A stretch of DNA of 64,000 bases from Pararge aegeria (Eukaryota > Arthropoda > Insecta > Lepidoptera > Nymphalidae): NCBI RefSeq assembly GCF_905163445.1, contig NC_053187.1:7750001-7814000 (forward strand), given 5' to 3'. The position numbers and the translations under genes were made by a program. Of the stretch, positions 47,301-58,070 are shown in pieces. The notes beneath the pieces were generated by a model. The model did not search any database. It saw only the letters and a program-made list of their open reading frames with translations, and was not told the DNA's origin. Each line of letters opens with the position of its first letter. The first letter of the stretch is position 1.

Positions 47301-50300
47301 TGCTCGTTAATAGGATAGATACAGATAAGCGAGTGGGCTCAACAATTTGCGAAGATATATAGAAGAATACGGATGATAACGTCACATAGCTCGAAAGGCC
47401 GGTGGAAGTTGGGGTCATGGGATCCTTGACTAGGTTCCGAAAACATTTCTGTAGTACTTAGAGACTATTCGACGTTATCCTTCCTTCTTCGGTTTGTCTT
47501 TACTGATGCTGTAAAACTATTAAGTCTAAGAAATCGCTAAGTTTGTATATCTTGATTCTGAACTTTAGATTATACTCGATTACCTGTAGCTTCCTTTAAT
47601 TATCTTCCAAAATAGTAATCAAAACATCGTTTGATATTATTAAGTATCTACCTAATTTCACATTACAAAATATATAAAAGGATATTTTATATCATATTAC
47701 GCACACTAATATTATCTTAATCCTAGTAACGTAAGCTTAACTAAAGATGCGGTAAACATTTTTGGATGGCATTGCCAATGACATGAAGATAAAAAGTACG
47801 GAGAGCAAAATAAGGTCGATATCTAACGTTACATTAAGCCATGAAACCGAATAGATAAGAAAATGGGGAAATATAGGCCAGATCTTATCTTGTTCACTGG
47901 GTTAGGTAACATACATCTATATGTTGAGATACAGCGCTACGAACGTTATGCTGACACGTCCAATAAAGAACAGAATAACAACATTTATTATTATTATGAT
48001 AGCTGCCTTGTTTGTTTAGTGCTCATCATGCTAGACGGATAACGACGACTTCCGATTCCCGGGTGAATGAGCATATTACTTCTCATCACCTTGCGCCTCA
48101 GGAGTACGCTTAGCTCTATTATCACTGACATGTGAAAATAATTGTTAGAATCCGCGTAACAAAAGATTGGTAGATTTACGCTCTCAGTCTCTCTCTTATG
48201 GAAGAGCCCAGCAATGACCAATGGGTGAGATTTTAACCTAGAAGCACTCTGATTTCAATCCACCTCACATACTAACTGGCTTTATAGGTTATCATATTAT
48301 CCATTGCTTATTACACTGATGGACTCAAGGCCTCGTCCTCAGAATGGTTTGCCTACAATCACCTCGCTGAGCAGTTGGTCATCGCAGTAGATGGTAGTAG
48401 AAGACGTTACGTTCTGTTTTCGGTTATATTCCCTTAGTCACCTCGTACGACACCCGCGGAAAGAGGAGGGGTTTTGAAAACTGTATTCTGATCTGCTGCA
48501 CCAAAGGGCCCTTATTTGCCGATCAGATTTGACTATCTAACATAACGATAGGTTATCCAGCTGCGTTGCACTGCTCTTTTTAGTCCGGTTCCAGTATTTA
48601 CCTACTATTATTTATGCTGAATCTCGATTAATTTGGCAAGGTGGGCAATTTAGATTTTTTTAACAAAAGCCATAAACAAGAAAAAATCAAAAGTTTACTT
48701 AATTAAAAGTTCAGTTTTTTATAGGTACTGTTTACGTAAACGTCATTGTGACGTTTGTAAGTGTTCACACTGTGTTCTAAACTTCACTCCACTTTGACCA
48801 AAAAGGGGCACGTTGACTAAAGAAGACCCGAGTAGGAAATTGAGTTCTAGCTTATAATAAGATTTGAATGGTATTACCTTTAATGCGCTTGATTGGATTG
48901 TAACTAATCGCGAATGTTCTACATCAATAAGGCAGCGACCTTTGTTGACATTGTGTTCATAAACTTTCTTGCCGGCTCATTTGAATCTGCATCCCGAACT
49001 GGTGGTAAAGTCACAACAAACATACATACTCGACTTGTAAACAGAGTCTGTAAGGCTTTTTGAAATAGTTTATTTTGTTTTTTATAGTAATGATTGACGG
49101 ACAAAGCGGATTGCCGACCAAGTAAGTGAAAAGCTATCGACTATATACTGATTATTCAGTGTTATTTAAGCTTGACTAATCCGCATTGGGTCGGCGTGGT
49201 GGACAACCGCCTAAAGCCTTCTCTTTGTGAGAGGTGACTCGTGCCCTGTAGTGGGCCGGTAATGGGTTATTAAGAAAATTACCTATATAGTAGAATTCTA
49301 AACTACTAGGCTTCCAGGAGATAGCAGGACATTTTTTGGTTTTTATGACATACAGAGTTCGAGGCGAAATAAATAACACACGAATGGCAACCCTAACGAT
49401 AATGATTGACGGGGTGAACGGCCGATGCACCTGCACCAAACAACCGGATAAAGTGGCCGCCAAATGTGCGGAGAAAAAAACCTGCTGCCTACGAGTTATG
49501 TGATAAAATATTAATCCGTCAGACGCATGGAGTCTGGGCACTTCATCTTCATAAATAACAAAAAAAAAGTAGCCTTACCTGCTGCAATTAGGCAGGCTAT
49601 ACCTACCCGCGTCGTAAGTAGAAATAAACTGACGAACTTACTGGTGCAGTGGTGAGTGCCGTGGTCTTATGAGTGGGATGTCCTGGGCTCGATCCCCGGC
49701 GGAAGCAATTTGGAGATTCGTAATTTCTGAATTATATGTGGTCTGGTATGATGGCTTTGTCCGTGAATCGTTACCTCAGTACCGAGGGAGCCGTGCCGAT
49801 ATGGTTTTTAACGTTTCGAGGGGGAGTTTTTTCCGTATTTCCGAATTTTTCTTTCTCTTGAAACGCACGTCGAAATATTACAAACATTTTATACCCTTCA
49901 AATTAAGAGCTAAGGCACAGATAATATCGTAAAACGCAATAGGCAGGTATAATATATGCAAATTATAACCTAAATCTGAATAATACAAAAAGATAAAATT
50001 ATAATGTAATGAAAAGTTAATGTACCTACTATTTATTTGCGCACTAACAATTTAGCAACAGTGCGGCAATAAAAAGTAACCGACTAGGCTATCTAGGAAA
50101 TACAATGCTCGTGCAATTAAAACAATGAAACGTAACAAATAATAATTAAAAGTAAATAAAATTATCGCGTCACGTATAGGAAACACAGCTTAACCGTATA
50201 GGCAGCACGCAAAATTCGGCCATTCGTCTCAAATGATAACCAATTCATTTTTCTGTCCTGGAACATCCCGTATTGCGTAGCGGTTAGAATGTTCGACAGA

Positions 50301-53300
50301 GGATCACGAGGTATTTGATCCCCGGGTCATTTATTAGTAATTCACTACACAATACAAGAGGTTCGTGCTGGGATTCGAACTCGGGCACCCGAAAATGAAG
50401 TCAAAGTCCTACCCACTGGGCTATCTATCGCCGCTGCATGCGTGGTAGGTATATACTCTTATATCTCTCACTCCTATGAGAAAGTAGGAATGATCCCTGA
50501 TGTGGGATAGTAATAGAATAATGAAGGGTCCAGCACATTGCAATTTCATGTACACATCCCATCAGTTTGAATAGACATGCATGAAATATTTATTATCCGC
50601 GCGATAAATCGATAAAGTTAATGCTTTAGGTGATTTCCAATCTGTTGAAAGATAATAAATAATGCGTTACTCCCGAGAACCACAGAAGAGTTTTTATAGC
50701 ATTTTTTTCTATTTGATCATGGAGATAAACGTTGTCGTACCTGCCTATTAACTATGTAGTTAACTTTTTAACTGGCAATTTATTTTGACAGATTTCATAT
50801 ACTTCTAATGTCAAATAGAATAACCGCTTTGTAAGCCTTTTAGTTGGTATTTTTAACTACGGAACACCGCTTTTATTCTCGGGTTAGGAATAGAACCGGA
50901 GACTCAAAATTGGCTTTTTATAATGTAAGAAATCCTCAATAACAGTCCGGGGTAAAAAAATTAGCGTTGACTACCCTCATGTAGTCGTAAGCCTATTATA
51001 TATAACTAACATGAAATGATAATAATGCAGACCTGTATTTTGTATGCGAGGAGGTCTCAGCCCGGTACGTAAGTAGTGTTGCCAGACGGTCGGGAATTGG
51101 CGGGATTCTCCCGAATTTTTGTATGTCCTCCCGACTCCCGACAAAGCAAATAATCTCCCGAAAAACAAGTTCGATAATTTTAAGTTCACATTTTCGTCAA
51201 ACGAAACAACACACAAAAAAAAAATTACAAATACTTATGGCAAGAACAAAAACAATAAACATGCTCATTCGGTTCTTATCTTATGTGTCACAAATACCTA
51301 CTGTTTTTTTTTTCTTATATCTACAGTGCTATGCAAAAATATGTTTGTTTACTTAATATATTATGTATAATTAATATTATTAACTTTTTTTTTTATTTCT
51401 TCCGACCAAAGCCCTAAAATCCCGAAAAATCGGTTATTGATCCGGTTAACAGGAAGAATCGATCTGGCAACCCTACACGTAAGCAACTGAGGATGAAAAT
51501 GACGATGGTTTGATTAAAGTATATATACCTTTGTATAGGTACTAAATTGCCATCTGTTGTTTGGTAACAGTTTGTTTTTCCAGACTAAAACATATCCCTT
51601 TTCCAGAAATCTCAGGTTATATATCTACTTGCCAAATGTTATCGAAACCTGTTCATTGGTTTAGATGCAAAAGGTACTATTATCATTTCGCTGATAGAAG
51701 TTACTTACGAATTTATGATATTAGTATGGAAATAGGTGCCTTTAATATTTTTCATCTTGTGAAAAGATACTTTATTCATCATTTTTACTTAATTTAGAAT
51801 CTATAATACTTAAAATTTGGTTGCAGTCGGTTTATAGGATTTGACAATAACTTAAGGTAGACTAAGTATCTCTAGGTTTTATTATGTGCAAGTATTTGCA
51901 TTGAAAGAACATTAAAGGAAAATAAAATAATTAAACTTTACGAAAGAGTTAACACGAGGAAGTGAGATTCATATAACCAGCAATGCAGTAAGCGAAGCAC
52001 TGCGAGCCTTAGCAAATTCGTTACGAAACCCAAGTGTGCCGTGCCAAAGGTCAACGTTACGTTCTGACTTTGGCCCGTCAAATGTTACAAAATTTCACTA
52101 ATTAATTATATACTCCACTAGATTTCCCTACGACTTGGCCCGCCTTTATTGTTCGTGTGCATTATTCCCATTACCAGTGGCGTGCACTTCATACATGCAC
52201 AAAAGCACTGCATACCCAAATTATTTTATATAACTCGTATTGGAGGGGAATTTTTCCTTTTTATGTCATGTACCTGCTTTATGCATACCCTGGTCAAAAA
52301 CCCTGTGCACGCCACTGCCCATTACATATTATCAACTTGTAAATAAAAACCGAAATAAATAATTCACAGACTTTAGAGGTACATTTGATTCTGTCTCTAA
52401 GAGTTATCTGTGAAACCGAACACCTAATAGATTTTGAGTGAACCAGTAAACCATAGTTTTTACTGAAAGAAATCGAAACAACCATAAAATAACATTCAAA
52501 ATTAAAATTATTTGACTACGGTCACTTTATTAGGTACGCGGCGCGTAGCGTAGGTACTATGCACGTGTCGGTCTTTTATCTTCAATAGGGTTGTCATAAG
52601 TAAGCACTTAGAATAAATATGCTTCTTTTGACTTAATTTCTTTACAGGGTGATTTCTTATGAAATATACCTATACATCCTTAAGTAACATTTCGCTATTC
52701 TGTTACATATATTGTTTTCTATGACTAGCCACCTAGGGGTAGGCCCTTGGCTGCCATATCAGCCATAGCTTCCAATTTTCTTTGGGCGTGGTGGAAAAGC
52801 TTTATAGCTACCTCCGACCTTTGGGCAGGACGGAGGTCATGAGAGACTCCCCGAAATAAGTATACCCCTAATCAGTTTCTGCGGTAAGTCTGCAGCCTCA
52901 TCTACAAGACTATCACCGGCACAAATACTTGGTAAATAAATATACTATTGGAATACCAGTTTCGTAATAAGTAATAATAAAGAAGTTATTACGATCTCCC
53001 TAGTGCGAAAAATGAGAATTTAAGTGGGAGGTTCCGGGTTCGATTTCCGGCAGGATCAATTTGGGAATTTATAATTTCGTAGCCGTGGCTAGTCAACACC
53101 CTACTGACGAAGAGGTGCGGCTAGGCGTTTTGTGTTAAATGCGATATCGCGTCGAAGCCGATTAGGGGTATGACTACCATACTGCAAACCCCGCTGCCAT
53201 CACTTACCACCAGGTGTGATTGCAGTAAAGGGCTAATTCGTAGTTAAATGAAAAAAAATAAAACAATTGCGATAAATATCTAGGTCTGGCATTAAAACAG

Positions 53301-53614
53301 TATATTTTTTTTTTAGATAAAAATTAGCACATTTATTCCATTCTCCGTTCTATAAAGGATATCTATGCAGATAATCACGACAATCTATTGCTTCTTTGCT
53401 CTGTGAAGGAAGGACGAACAAAAATATACACTTCCCTCTTTATAATATTTATCAAACTAAATTTTAAATTCTGCTTTAGCTAAACAAAAAAAATAATGAA
53501 AATATATTACCTGGCGTTTCTCTGTGCTCCTTTATTTGGTTGATGAGCTGCTTCTCTTTGTGCTTTGAAAGAGCCTTTTGAAGCTCGCTCTTTTGATTGA
53601 GAACATTTTTGCCT
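44205..53614 (-). CDS. FAM107 (DUF1151) family gene, last two coding exons
   Basis: Exons 53614-53511 and 44359-44205 join at a phase-1 junction (G|AA gives Glu) across a 9.15-kb intron. The product starts GKNVLNQKSELQKALSKHKE, then KQLINQIKEHRETP-ELERAI, and ends in TAA. The NQKSELQKAL-KHK-KQ block followed by a Glu/Arg coiled-coil segment (ELERAIAERARRLEQ) is the core of the FAM107 family, known in vertebrates as DRR1/FAM107 actin-associated proteins and present in flies. The expected N-terminal part, with a PRKL-NP and RxxLHREL motif, was not found to the right of 53614 in this window. The C-terminal TNPTLQEVRARLRHA matches the family's NPEYLKARARLR-like end. The function of the insect protein is inferred from the family only. 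Confidence 0.8.
44466..44772 (+). repeat. SINE-A copy
   Basis: Near-full copy from the tRNA-like head (GTAACCCAGTTGGTAGGACT) to GGGTTGATATGATGATG, just upstream (in minus-strand terms) of the last FAM107 exon. Confidence 0.82.
45893..46590 (-). pseudogene. Non-LTR retrotransposon 3' portion
   Basis: On the minus strand 46588-46400 reads FADIDSIFVLQKRAVRAIVK and IGPRELRDKFKAAKIMTVHH, the region after the RT domain in Jockey/CR1-like LINEs. The 3' UTR contains GAAATCCTGGAGATGTCTCT and ACCTGGCTAAGTTTGTTGTG, and ends AATAAAATATATTTGAATTT. Related copies are at 30690-31330 and 60940-61260. Confidence 0.75.
46808..46874. repeat. 33-bp near-perfect hairpin, 1-nt centre
   Basis: Arms 46808-46840 and 46842-46874 match at 30 of 33 positions; all three differences are transitions. 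It starts AAACATTTTCTGATATTAAT. Confidence 0.93.
47142..47182. repeat. Perfect 16-bp inverted repeat, 9-nt loop
   Basis: TTAACCGTAAAGCAAG at 47142-47157 and its complement at 47167-47182. The right arm is SINE-A sequence; the left arm lies outside it. Confidence 0.95.
47155..47325 (+). repeat. SINE-A fragment
   Basis: ATTCACTTGCTTTACGGTTA, then GCATGCCTGAGAG and a diverged tail. The 5' border coincides with a 16-bp palindrome (47142-47182). Confidence 0.65.
48395..48515 (+). repeat. Repeat fragment with CCCTTAGTCACCTCGTACGAC
   Basis: TTCCCTTAGTCACCTCGTAC, GACACCCGCGGAAAGAGGAG is a widespread lepidopteran repeat piece. A complementary version (TCACGAGGCGACTAAGGGAA) lies at 56755-56775. Confidence 0.5.
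48955..49060 (+). repeat. SINE-D body fragment
   Basis: TTTCTTGCCGGCTCATTTGA, CCGAACTGGTGGTAAAGTCA and ACTCGACTTGTAAACAG match the family body; the head is missing. Confidence 0.6.
49177..49270 (+). repeat. SINE-A 3' fragment
   Basis: CCGCATTGGGTCGGCGTGGT through CTGTAGTGGGCCGGTAATGG matches the family 3' part. The ATGATG tail is gone. Confidence 0.75.
49640..49785 (+). repeat. SINE-C head fragment
   Basis: ACTGGTGCAGTGGTGAGTGC (A box), GGGCTCGATCCCCGGCGG (B box), GATTCGTAATTTCTGAATTA, then loss of similarity. Confidence 0.72.
50275..50340 (+). repeat. SINE-D head fragment
   Basis: TGCGTAGCGGTTAGAATGTT, CGACAGAGGATCACGAGGTA and TTTGATCCCCGGGTCA. It is immediately followed by a minus-strand SINE-A head. 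Confidence 0.6.
50350..50440 (-). repeat. SINE-A head fragment
   Basis: The complement shows GGCGATAGATAGCCCAGTGG, GTAGGACTTTGACTTCATTT and GAGTTCGAATCCCAGC, the tRNA-like A and B boxes. Confidence 0.75.
51074..51475. mobile_element. 402-bp hAT-type MITE, second family
   Basis: Ends TAGTGTTGCCAGA and, inverted, TAGGGTTGCCAGA, flanked by TACGTAAG and CACGTAAG (seven of eight match). Subterminal TCCCGA motifs occur at both ends, as in many hAT MITEs. The AT-rich interior has no credible gene; the short frames inside it are chance. It lies in the FAM107 intron. Confidence 0.82.
52175..52317 (+). mobile_element. 143-bp hAT-type MITE, 8-bp TSD
   Basis: CAGTGGCGTGCA...TGCACGCCACTG ends are perfect, with exact duplication CCCATTAC (52167-52174 and 52318-52325). 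It is the best-preserved copy, in the FAM107 intron, and explains two overlapping short open frames there. Confidence 0.92.
52735..52862. repeat. Unclassified repeat-like GC-rich fragment
   Basis: TAGGGGTAGGCCCTTGGCTG through GACGGAGGTCATGAGAGACT is compositionally unlike its AT-rich flanks; the complement shows the short frame MADMAAKGLPLG. It may be a LINE 3' fragment; not identified. Confidence 0.3.
52995..53245 (+). repeat. SINE-C copy
   Basis: GGGAGGTTCCGGGTTCGATT, TAGCCGTGGCTAGTCAACAC, AAGCCGATTAGGGGTATGAC and CACTTACCACCAGGTGTGAT. Confidence 0.8.
53511..53614 (-). CDS. FAM107 family gene, penultimate coding exon
   Basis: 104 bp from TATTCCAG to GCCAG|GTAATA. One leading base completes a codon from an exon not seen here. 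Then 34 codons encode GKNVLNQKSELQKALSKHKE and the rest of the helix. It is too short to show as a long open frame and was recognised by motif and splice sites. Confidence 0.8.
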
Positions 53615-54118
53615 CTGGAATAGATAAAAGTTCTGTATTAATTCACTATTTAGTGTAGGTTATATAAAACATTCAGGCATGTTAGCACTAGCTTTTGCCC
53701 GGATTGGATAACCATAATTCATTTTTGAAGCTAATCCAGCTTTTTTTAATCATTTCGGGTTTTCCCTTTTTTAAAAGTAACTTTACCAAGTACTTTGTTA
53801 AGAATGGCTGGAACGCCTCTGGTTATGACATAATTTTATCAGGCGCTTTATAAATTGAAGAGACCAGAATTTACAGAAAAACTTGGAGTTCTATTATTTC
53901 TCTTTTAATTTTGGCAAACAGCGCATAGAAACTACTTTATCTAACCAATTATCGATCGAAATTTCTAACCATAATCCGCGTGTTTACCTTAATCGTAGTG
54001 TTTCTCATAGTTGATATTGTTTGTCATTTAGCACAACAAGATCGGTGACTTAGCGATTATGACTAGTTAAATTTGTCCTTTAGGTAACTGGGCCTGCTCA
54101 ATTTGAAGACCCACAGGA

Positions 54119-54262
54119 CAGTGGCGTGCACCGGGTGTCTTACCAGGGTATGCATACCGCAGAAAAATTGCATAAATGGCAAAAATCCTCCTCCTACAAG
54201 AGTTATTTTATCAATTATAGGGTAAGTAGTGCTTTTGTGCATGTATGAAGTGAACGCCACTG
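54119..54262 (-). mobile_element. 144-bp hAT-type MITE, degraded TSD
   Basis: Same family in reverse orientation (CAGTGGCGTGCACC...GAACGCCACTG). The flanking octamers CCACAGGA and CCCTAGGA match at six of eight positions. Confidence 0.85.
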
Positions 54263-54417
54263 CCCTAGGAACGCCACTGCGAACACAATCGGTTGATTGG
54301 TTAAGGCTTTAAAGCGCGTAACAAACAAATTCACATTCGCAGTATACTGTTTTCTTATATCGGATAAGAATCCAAATAAACTAGCTTTATGTATTTAATT
54401 TAAGTAATAGGAGAGCT

Positions 54418-54700
54418 TTTTGCGGCAGGTCGTCCGGGGAAATACTGCAGCCATGCTTACTGGCCACCAGTGGCGTGCATTTCATACATGCACAAAAGCA
54501 CTGCATACCCAAATTATTTTATACAGCTCGTATTGGAGGGGAATATTTTTATTTTATGCTATATATCTGCTTCATGCATACCCTCGCCGAAAACCCTGTG
54601 CACGTTACCGCTGGCCACCGAGGAGCAACGCTTTGTTCCGGTCAGAAGGGCTTGGTAGCCGGTGTAATTACAGGCAGATAAGGCTAAAAACTTATGCTTC
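54418..54700 (+). repeat. SINE-E copy (interrupted by MITE)
   Basis: Head TTTGCGGCAGGTCGTCCGGG, interrupted after CTGGCCAC by the MITE, then TTTGTTCCGGTCAGAAGGGC and GGTAGCCGGTGTAATTACAG. Confidence 0.7.
54468..54610 (+). mobile_element. 143-bp hAT-type MITE inserted in a SINE-E copy
   Basis: It begins CAGTGGCGTGCA. The right end is mutated (TGCACGTTACCG), but the 8-bp duplication CTGGCCAC (54460-54467 and 54611-54618) is exact. The flanks belong to one SINE-E head, so this is a nested insertion. Confidence 0.88.
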
Positions 54701-55045
54701 GGTTGATAAGCACATCGCCTATAAACAGAGTAACTCTTTACAGGGCACGCGAGGAGCACGTCCTGCAAAATGCCGCCTTGTGCCCAACAATTCGAGGCGT
54801 AGGAGTTAAGTCTCATGTGCCTATCATTAAACCGGCGACTATCTTTTTCAGACACAGCATTGCAGCAATGCTGTTTAGCGGCAGAATTAGCGAATTTAGC
54901 ATTAGATTAATGATTAATTAATAATATAATATATATATGATAATTAATTTAGCATTATTTAATTTAGAATTTAGAATTCTTGTTTAGCATTGCGATAGTA
55001 CCTCCCCGGACGATCTCTGTCACAAAAAGGTCTACTACTACCAAA
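54700..55045 (-). repeat. SINE-E copy, tail to tail with the previous one
   Basis: The complement reads TGTGACAGAGATCGTCCGGG, GCCGCTAAACAGCATTGCTG, ATGAGACTTAACTCCTACGC, GGCGGCATTTTGCAGGACGT and GTGCCCTGTAAAGAGTTACT. An AT-rich insert of about 90 bp with several TTTAGCATT/GAATTTAG units lies at 54893-54985. Confidence 0.7.
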
Positions 55046-55049
55046 CAAT

Positions 55050-56540
55050 GTATTTCTACTACTTCTCGGAATCCTATAAAAAAATAAACTATGTAACGTG
55101 ATAAGAGTGTCGAGTGTACGTATACTCTATACTGTTGATATGTGTGGCTAATCTTATCAAATACGATTTTCGCTACCATATAAGGCAATGTTATTTTAAG
55201 CGATAAGGATGTCATTGCTCAGAAGGTTTCAAGTGTATTTATTTACTTAAAACGGATTTAAATACAGGTGGCCTTAAATTTGTAAAATTGATTCGATTTA
55301 TGAATTTTATTTTATTTGACCTACCTACCAGTGAACAAAATCCTTGGGCTAAAAAGGTGTTTAATAAGTACGATGAATGCTGACGAATTACAATGCTTTA
55401 TATGTTACTGTATAACCAGCATCCAGATAAAATGCGGGCCGCGAGCTGAAATTCAAATGAGAATTAAAACTACTGAGTATTAATTATATACTTCTCACAT
55501 AATTTTATTTTGTACAGAGTAGGTACCTACATTTTTAATTACCAAGCACCACACAGTAGCATCTAATCATTTGGAATTTGGTAAAATAATCGTACGAAAT
55601 CAAGGAATCGAATGTGATACCTCTTTTTTGTGTGTTATAACGACCGCAAAATAACTCATGCAATCATTTCTCTGCGCCACAAATGCGGTCAAAAGTCAAA
55701 ACAGTGTAATATAAGTTGTCGCAACTAGGCCACACATTTTTTCCCGCATCAGCTAAAAAGTCAAAGCGTGTGCATATACCAAATCGCACTTCATGCCTCA
55801 TAACTTCATCAAAGCCGCGTAGAGTATTTTTTTATAACAAGTTTAAAGTTACGCAAGCCTTGAGTAATTGAAAAAGTGACGCCTAATATAGTAGATGTCA
55901 CGTAAAAAGAGCGCTGGCAGACGATCTGCGCGAGTAACTATTTCTAAAACTACTAACAAAAATGTGTCAAGAATAAAATTAAAACAGGAGAAAATTTATT
56001 TAGAGTTTTTGTATCTTTTATTTGTAATTTGATACCGAGATAATGGTTCTTGCCTTTTTGTTTGTTTGTTCATATTAAGTACAGGAAAGTATTTTTTTAT
56101 AATACTTTTCTGAAGTAATAATTTTATAAGTTACTCCATTTGAAATATTTGAAAAGAATACACTTAATACGGTAGACGGTAATTTAACAAAAAGATCGTG
56201 AAGATTAAACGGCAAGAGTTTAAATTAAGTATACGTCTAATGAGTGTTCAGCCCGCCAGTGCTCTTTTTACGCCATACGACTTATTCATAGCTAGGAACA
56301 TTATGGGACGCGATATTTTTTATTCAACTGCAGTTCCTTCATAGCTTTCCCACGCACAGTACCTGCATGTGTGGACTATTTAGTCTTGGTGACGTCAGGC
56401 GAACGATTATTTTGTTGCACAGCAGCTGCTGCACTATGGTTTGTTTATTTATGTTGTTAATATATCAAGAGAAGTTTATAAACGATATGGTTTGGGTCTA
56501 GTGTGTAACAACGTTAGTTATTTTATCTTCCACAAATAAA
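55050..56540. other. Gene-free stretch right of the visible FAM107 exons
   Basis: Likely intron or upstream DNA of FAM107. I searched the minus strand for the family's N-terminal exon and saw none. Confidence 0.4.
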
Positions 56541-56544
56541 TATT

Positions 56545-56735
56545 CGACGGCCGATTGGCGCTGTGGGCAGCGACCCTGCTTTCTGAGTCCAAGGCCGTGG
56601 TTTCGCTTCCCAAAACTGGACAATGTTTGTGTGATGAACATAAATGTTTTTCACTGTGGTGTTTATCTATATATTGTAAGTATTTATTTATATTAATCAT
56701 AGAGATTATTCATCAGTTATCTAAGAACCCATAAC
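56545..56735 (+). repeat. SINE-B copy
   Basis: GACGGCCGATTGGCGCTGTG head, CCAAGGCCGTGGTTTCGCTT B-box region, ATATTAATCATAGAGATTAT and CTAAGAACCCATAACCC end. Confidence 0.82.
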
Positions 56736-56825
56736 CCATATGTGTCCTCCTCTTCACGAGGCGACTAAGGGAATAAAACAGATAACGTTCAGCAGCGTCC
56801 TCTGTGCTACTGCCACCATCTTTTT

Positions 56826-57190
56826 TTTTTTATGTTGATGGAAATCTTCAAAGATACCCGACCTCAGGGAAGATTGAGGGTTATGTGGGATTTTAACCCA
56901 CTAAAACCCCCTCGGTGGCCATACTCGGCACATATTTTGGAGGCTCCGGGATCTCCAAAGAACGCACCGGTGCCTCCCTCGTACAGCGCATGTAGAGCTC
57001 GTCCCGGGAGAGAATATTCCCCCGACCTCATTTGCCTCGCTATGGGCTACGGCAAGCTGTTGTCCTACCCTACTGCGATCACCAACCCGTCTGCCCAGCG
57101 TGGACGTTATGGGCAAACACCCCCTCCCCCCCTTAAAGAGGCCTTTAGTCCAGCAGTGGACTGTTATAGACTTGATGATAATTGATAAAA
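56826..57190 (+). repeat. LINE-like 3' fragment ending in a tail
   Basis: GGGAAGATTGAGGGTTATGT, TTTGGAGGCTCCGGGATCTC, then AAAGAGGCCTTTAGTCCAGC and AGTGGACTGTTATAGACTTG ATGATAATT, the tail type of lepidopteran LINEs. The two long opposing frames here are spurious. Confidence 0.6.
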
Positions 57191-57374
57191 ATGTTAACAG
57201 AGATTCCTTCTCCTTTCGTCACGGTTTGCCTGTCGTAAGAGTTTAGAAGTTGACAATACAATTGTTTCAGCACAGAAATGTCGCAAATTGTTAATCTACA
57301 ACGATATTTAGTTGCCACATTTATTTACCTAGTACCTACCTTTCTTGGGAAAATAAATTAAATAAGTCTACTTC

Positions 57375-57590
57375 TACAATACACACATCGGCATCTAGCC
57401 CCAAAGTAAGCATAGTATGAGTAGATGACTGATGAATGTTTGAATTGAATATTTTTATAAATAAGTAATAGGTATACAAAAAAACATCGCACAAACATTT
57501 TCCAGTAGTGGGAATCGAACCAACAGCCTTTAAAACTGGCACAGAACAACTCAGAAAGCAGGGTCGCTACCCCCACAGCGCCAATCGGTG
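57375..57590 (-). repeat. SINE-B copy with a small internal insertion
   Basis: Head complement ACCGATTGGCGCTGTGGGGG. About 20 bp (GTTCTGTGCCAGTTTTAAAG) interrupt the tRNA-like region before the B box, so the promoter spacing is broken. Confidence 0.8.
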
Positions 57591-57694
57591 TTCAAAAATT
57601 GATTATGTAGCCGTATTGCTCAATTAGAGTACTAATAAATAATATTATATGCAAAAAGGACTGAAAATATTACCAAGCCAATTTTTTTAGGACT

Positions 57695-57772
57695 GCTCTC
57701 CTTGGTCTAGTAGTTAGCACTTTCGAACACGGACCGCGTGGCTCTGGATTAGATCCCCAGTTCTGATTCCAT
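57695..57772 (+). repeat. SINE-D-like head fragment
   Basis: CTCCTTGGTCTAGTAGTTAG is tRNA-like; the B-box region GGATTAGATCCCCAG is mutated. A SINE-C follows. Confidence 0.55.
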
Positions 57773-57817
57773 CGCTTAAAACTAACGGCTATGGCGGCAT
57801 TTTTTAAATTTGACGAC

Positions 57818-58070
57818 CTATCTGGTGCAGTGATGCGTTCTGTGGCTTTAAGTTAGAGGCCTGGGTTTGATTCCCTGCAGGGTAAATTTGGGAATTTATA
57901 ATGTGTGAATTTACTCCGCTCTGGTCTTGTGGGAGTCGCGTAGAAACCGATTAGGGATTTAAGTTTAATAAAGCTGCCATACTCCATAACAGGTTAGCCT
58001 GCTACTATCTTAGACTGTATCACGACTTACCGCTAGGTGAGATTGCAGTCAAAGGCTTAATTTGTAAAAA
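57818..58070 (+). repeat. SINE-C copy
   Basis: ATCTGGTGCAGTGATGCGTT head, GGGTTTGATTCCCTGCAGGG, GTAGAAACCGATTAGGGATT, AGCCTGCTACTATCTTAGAC and GTGAGATTGCAGTCAAAGGC. Confidence 0.82.

Noticed and set aside
54420..54855. Cluster of overlapping frames on both strands
   Set aside because: All fall in SINE-E and MITE sequence.
56832..57185. 117-codon proline-rich frame and its antisense partner
   Set aside because: Both lie in a GC-rich LINE-like 3' fragment shared with 29990-30265.
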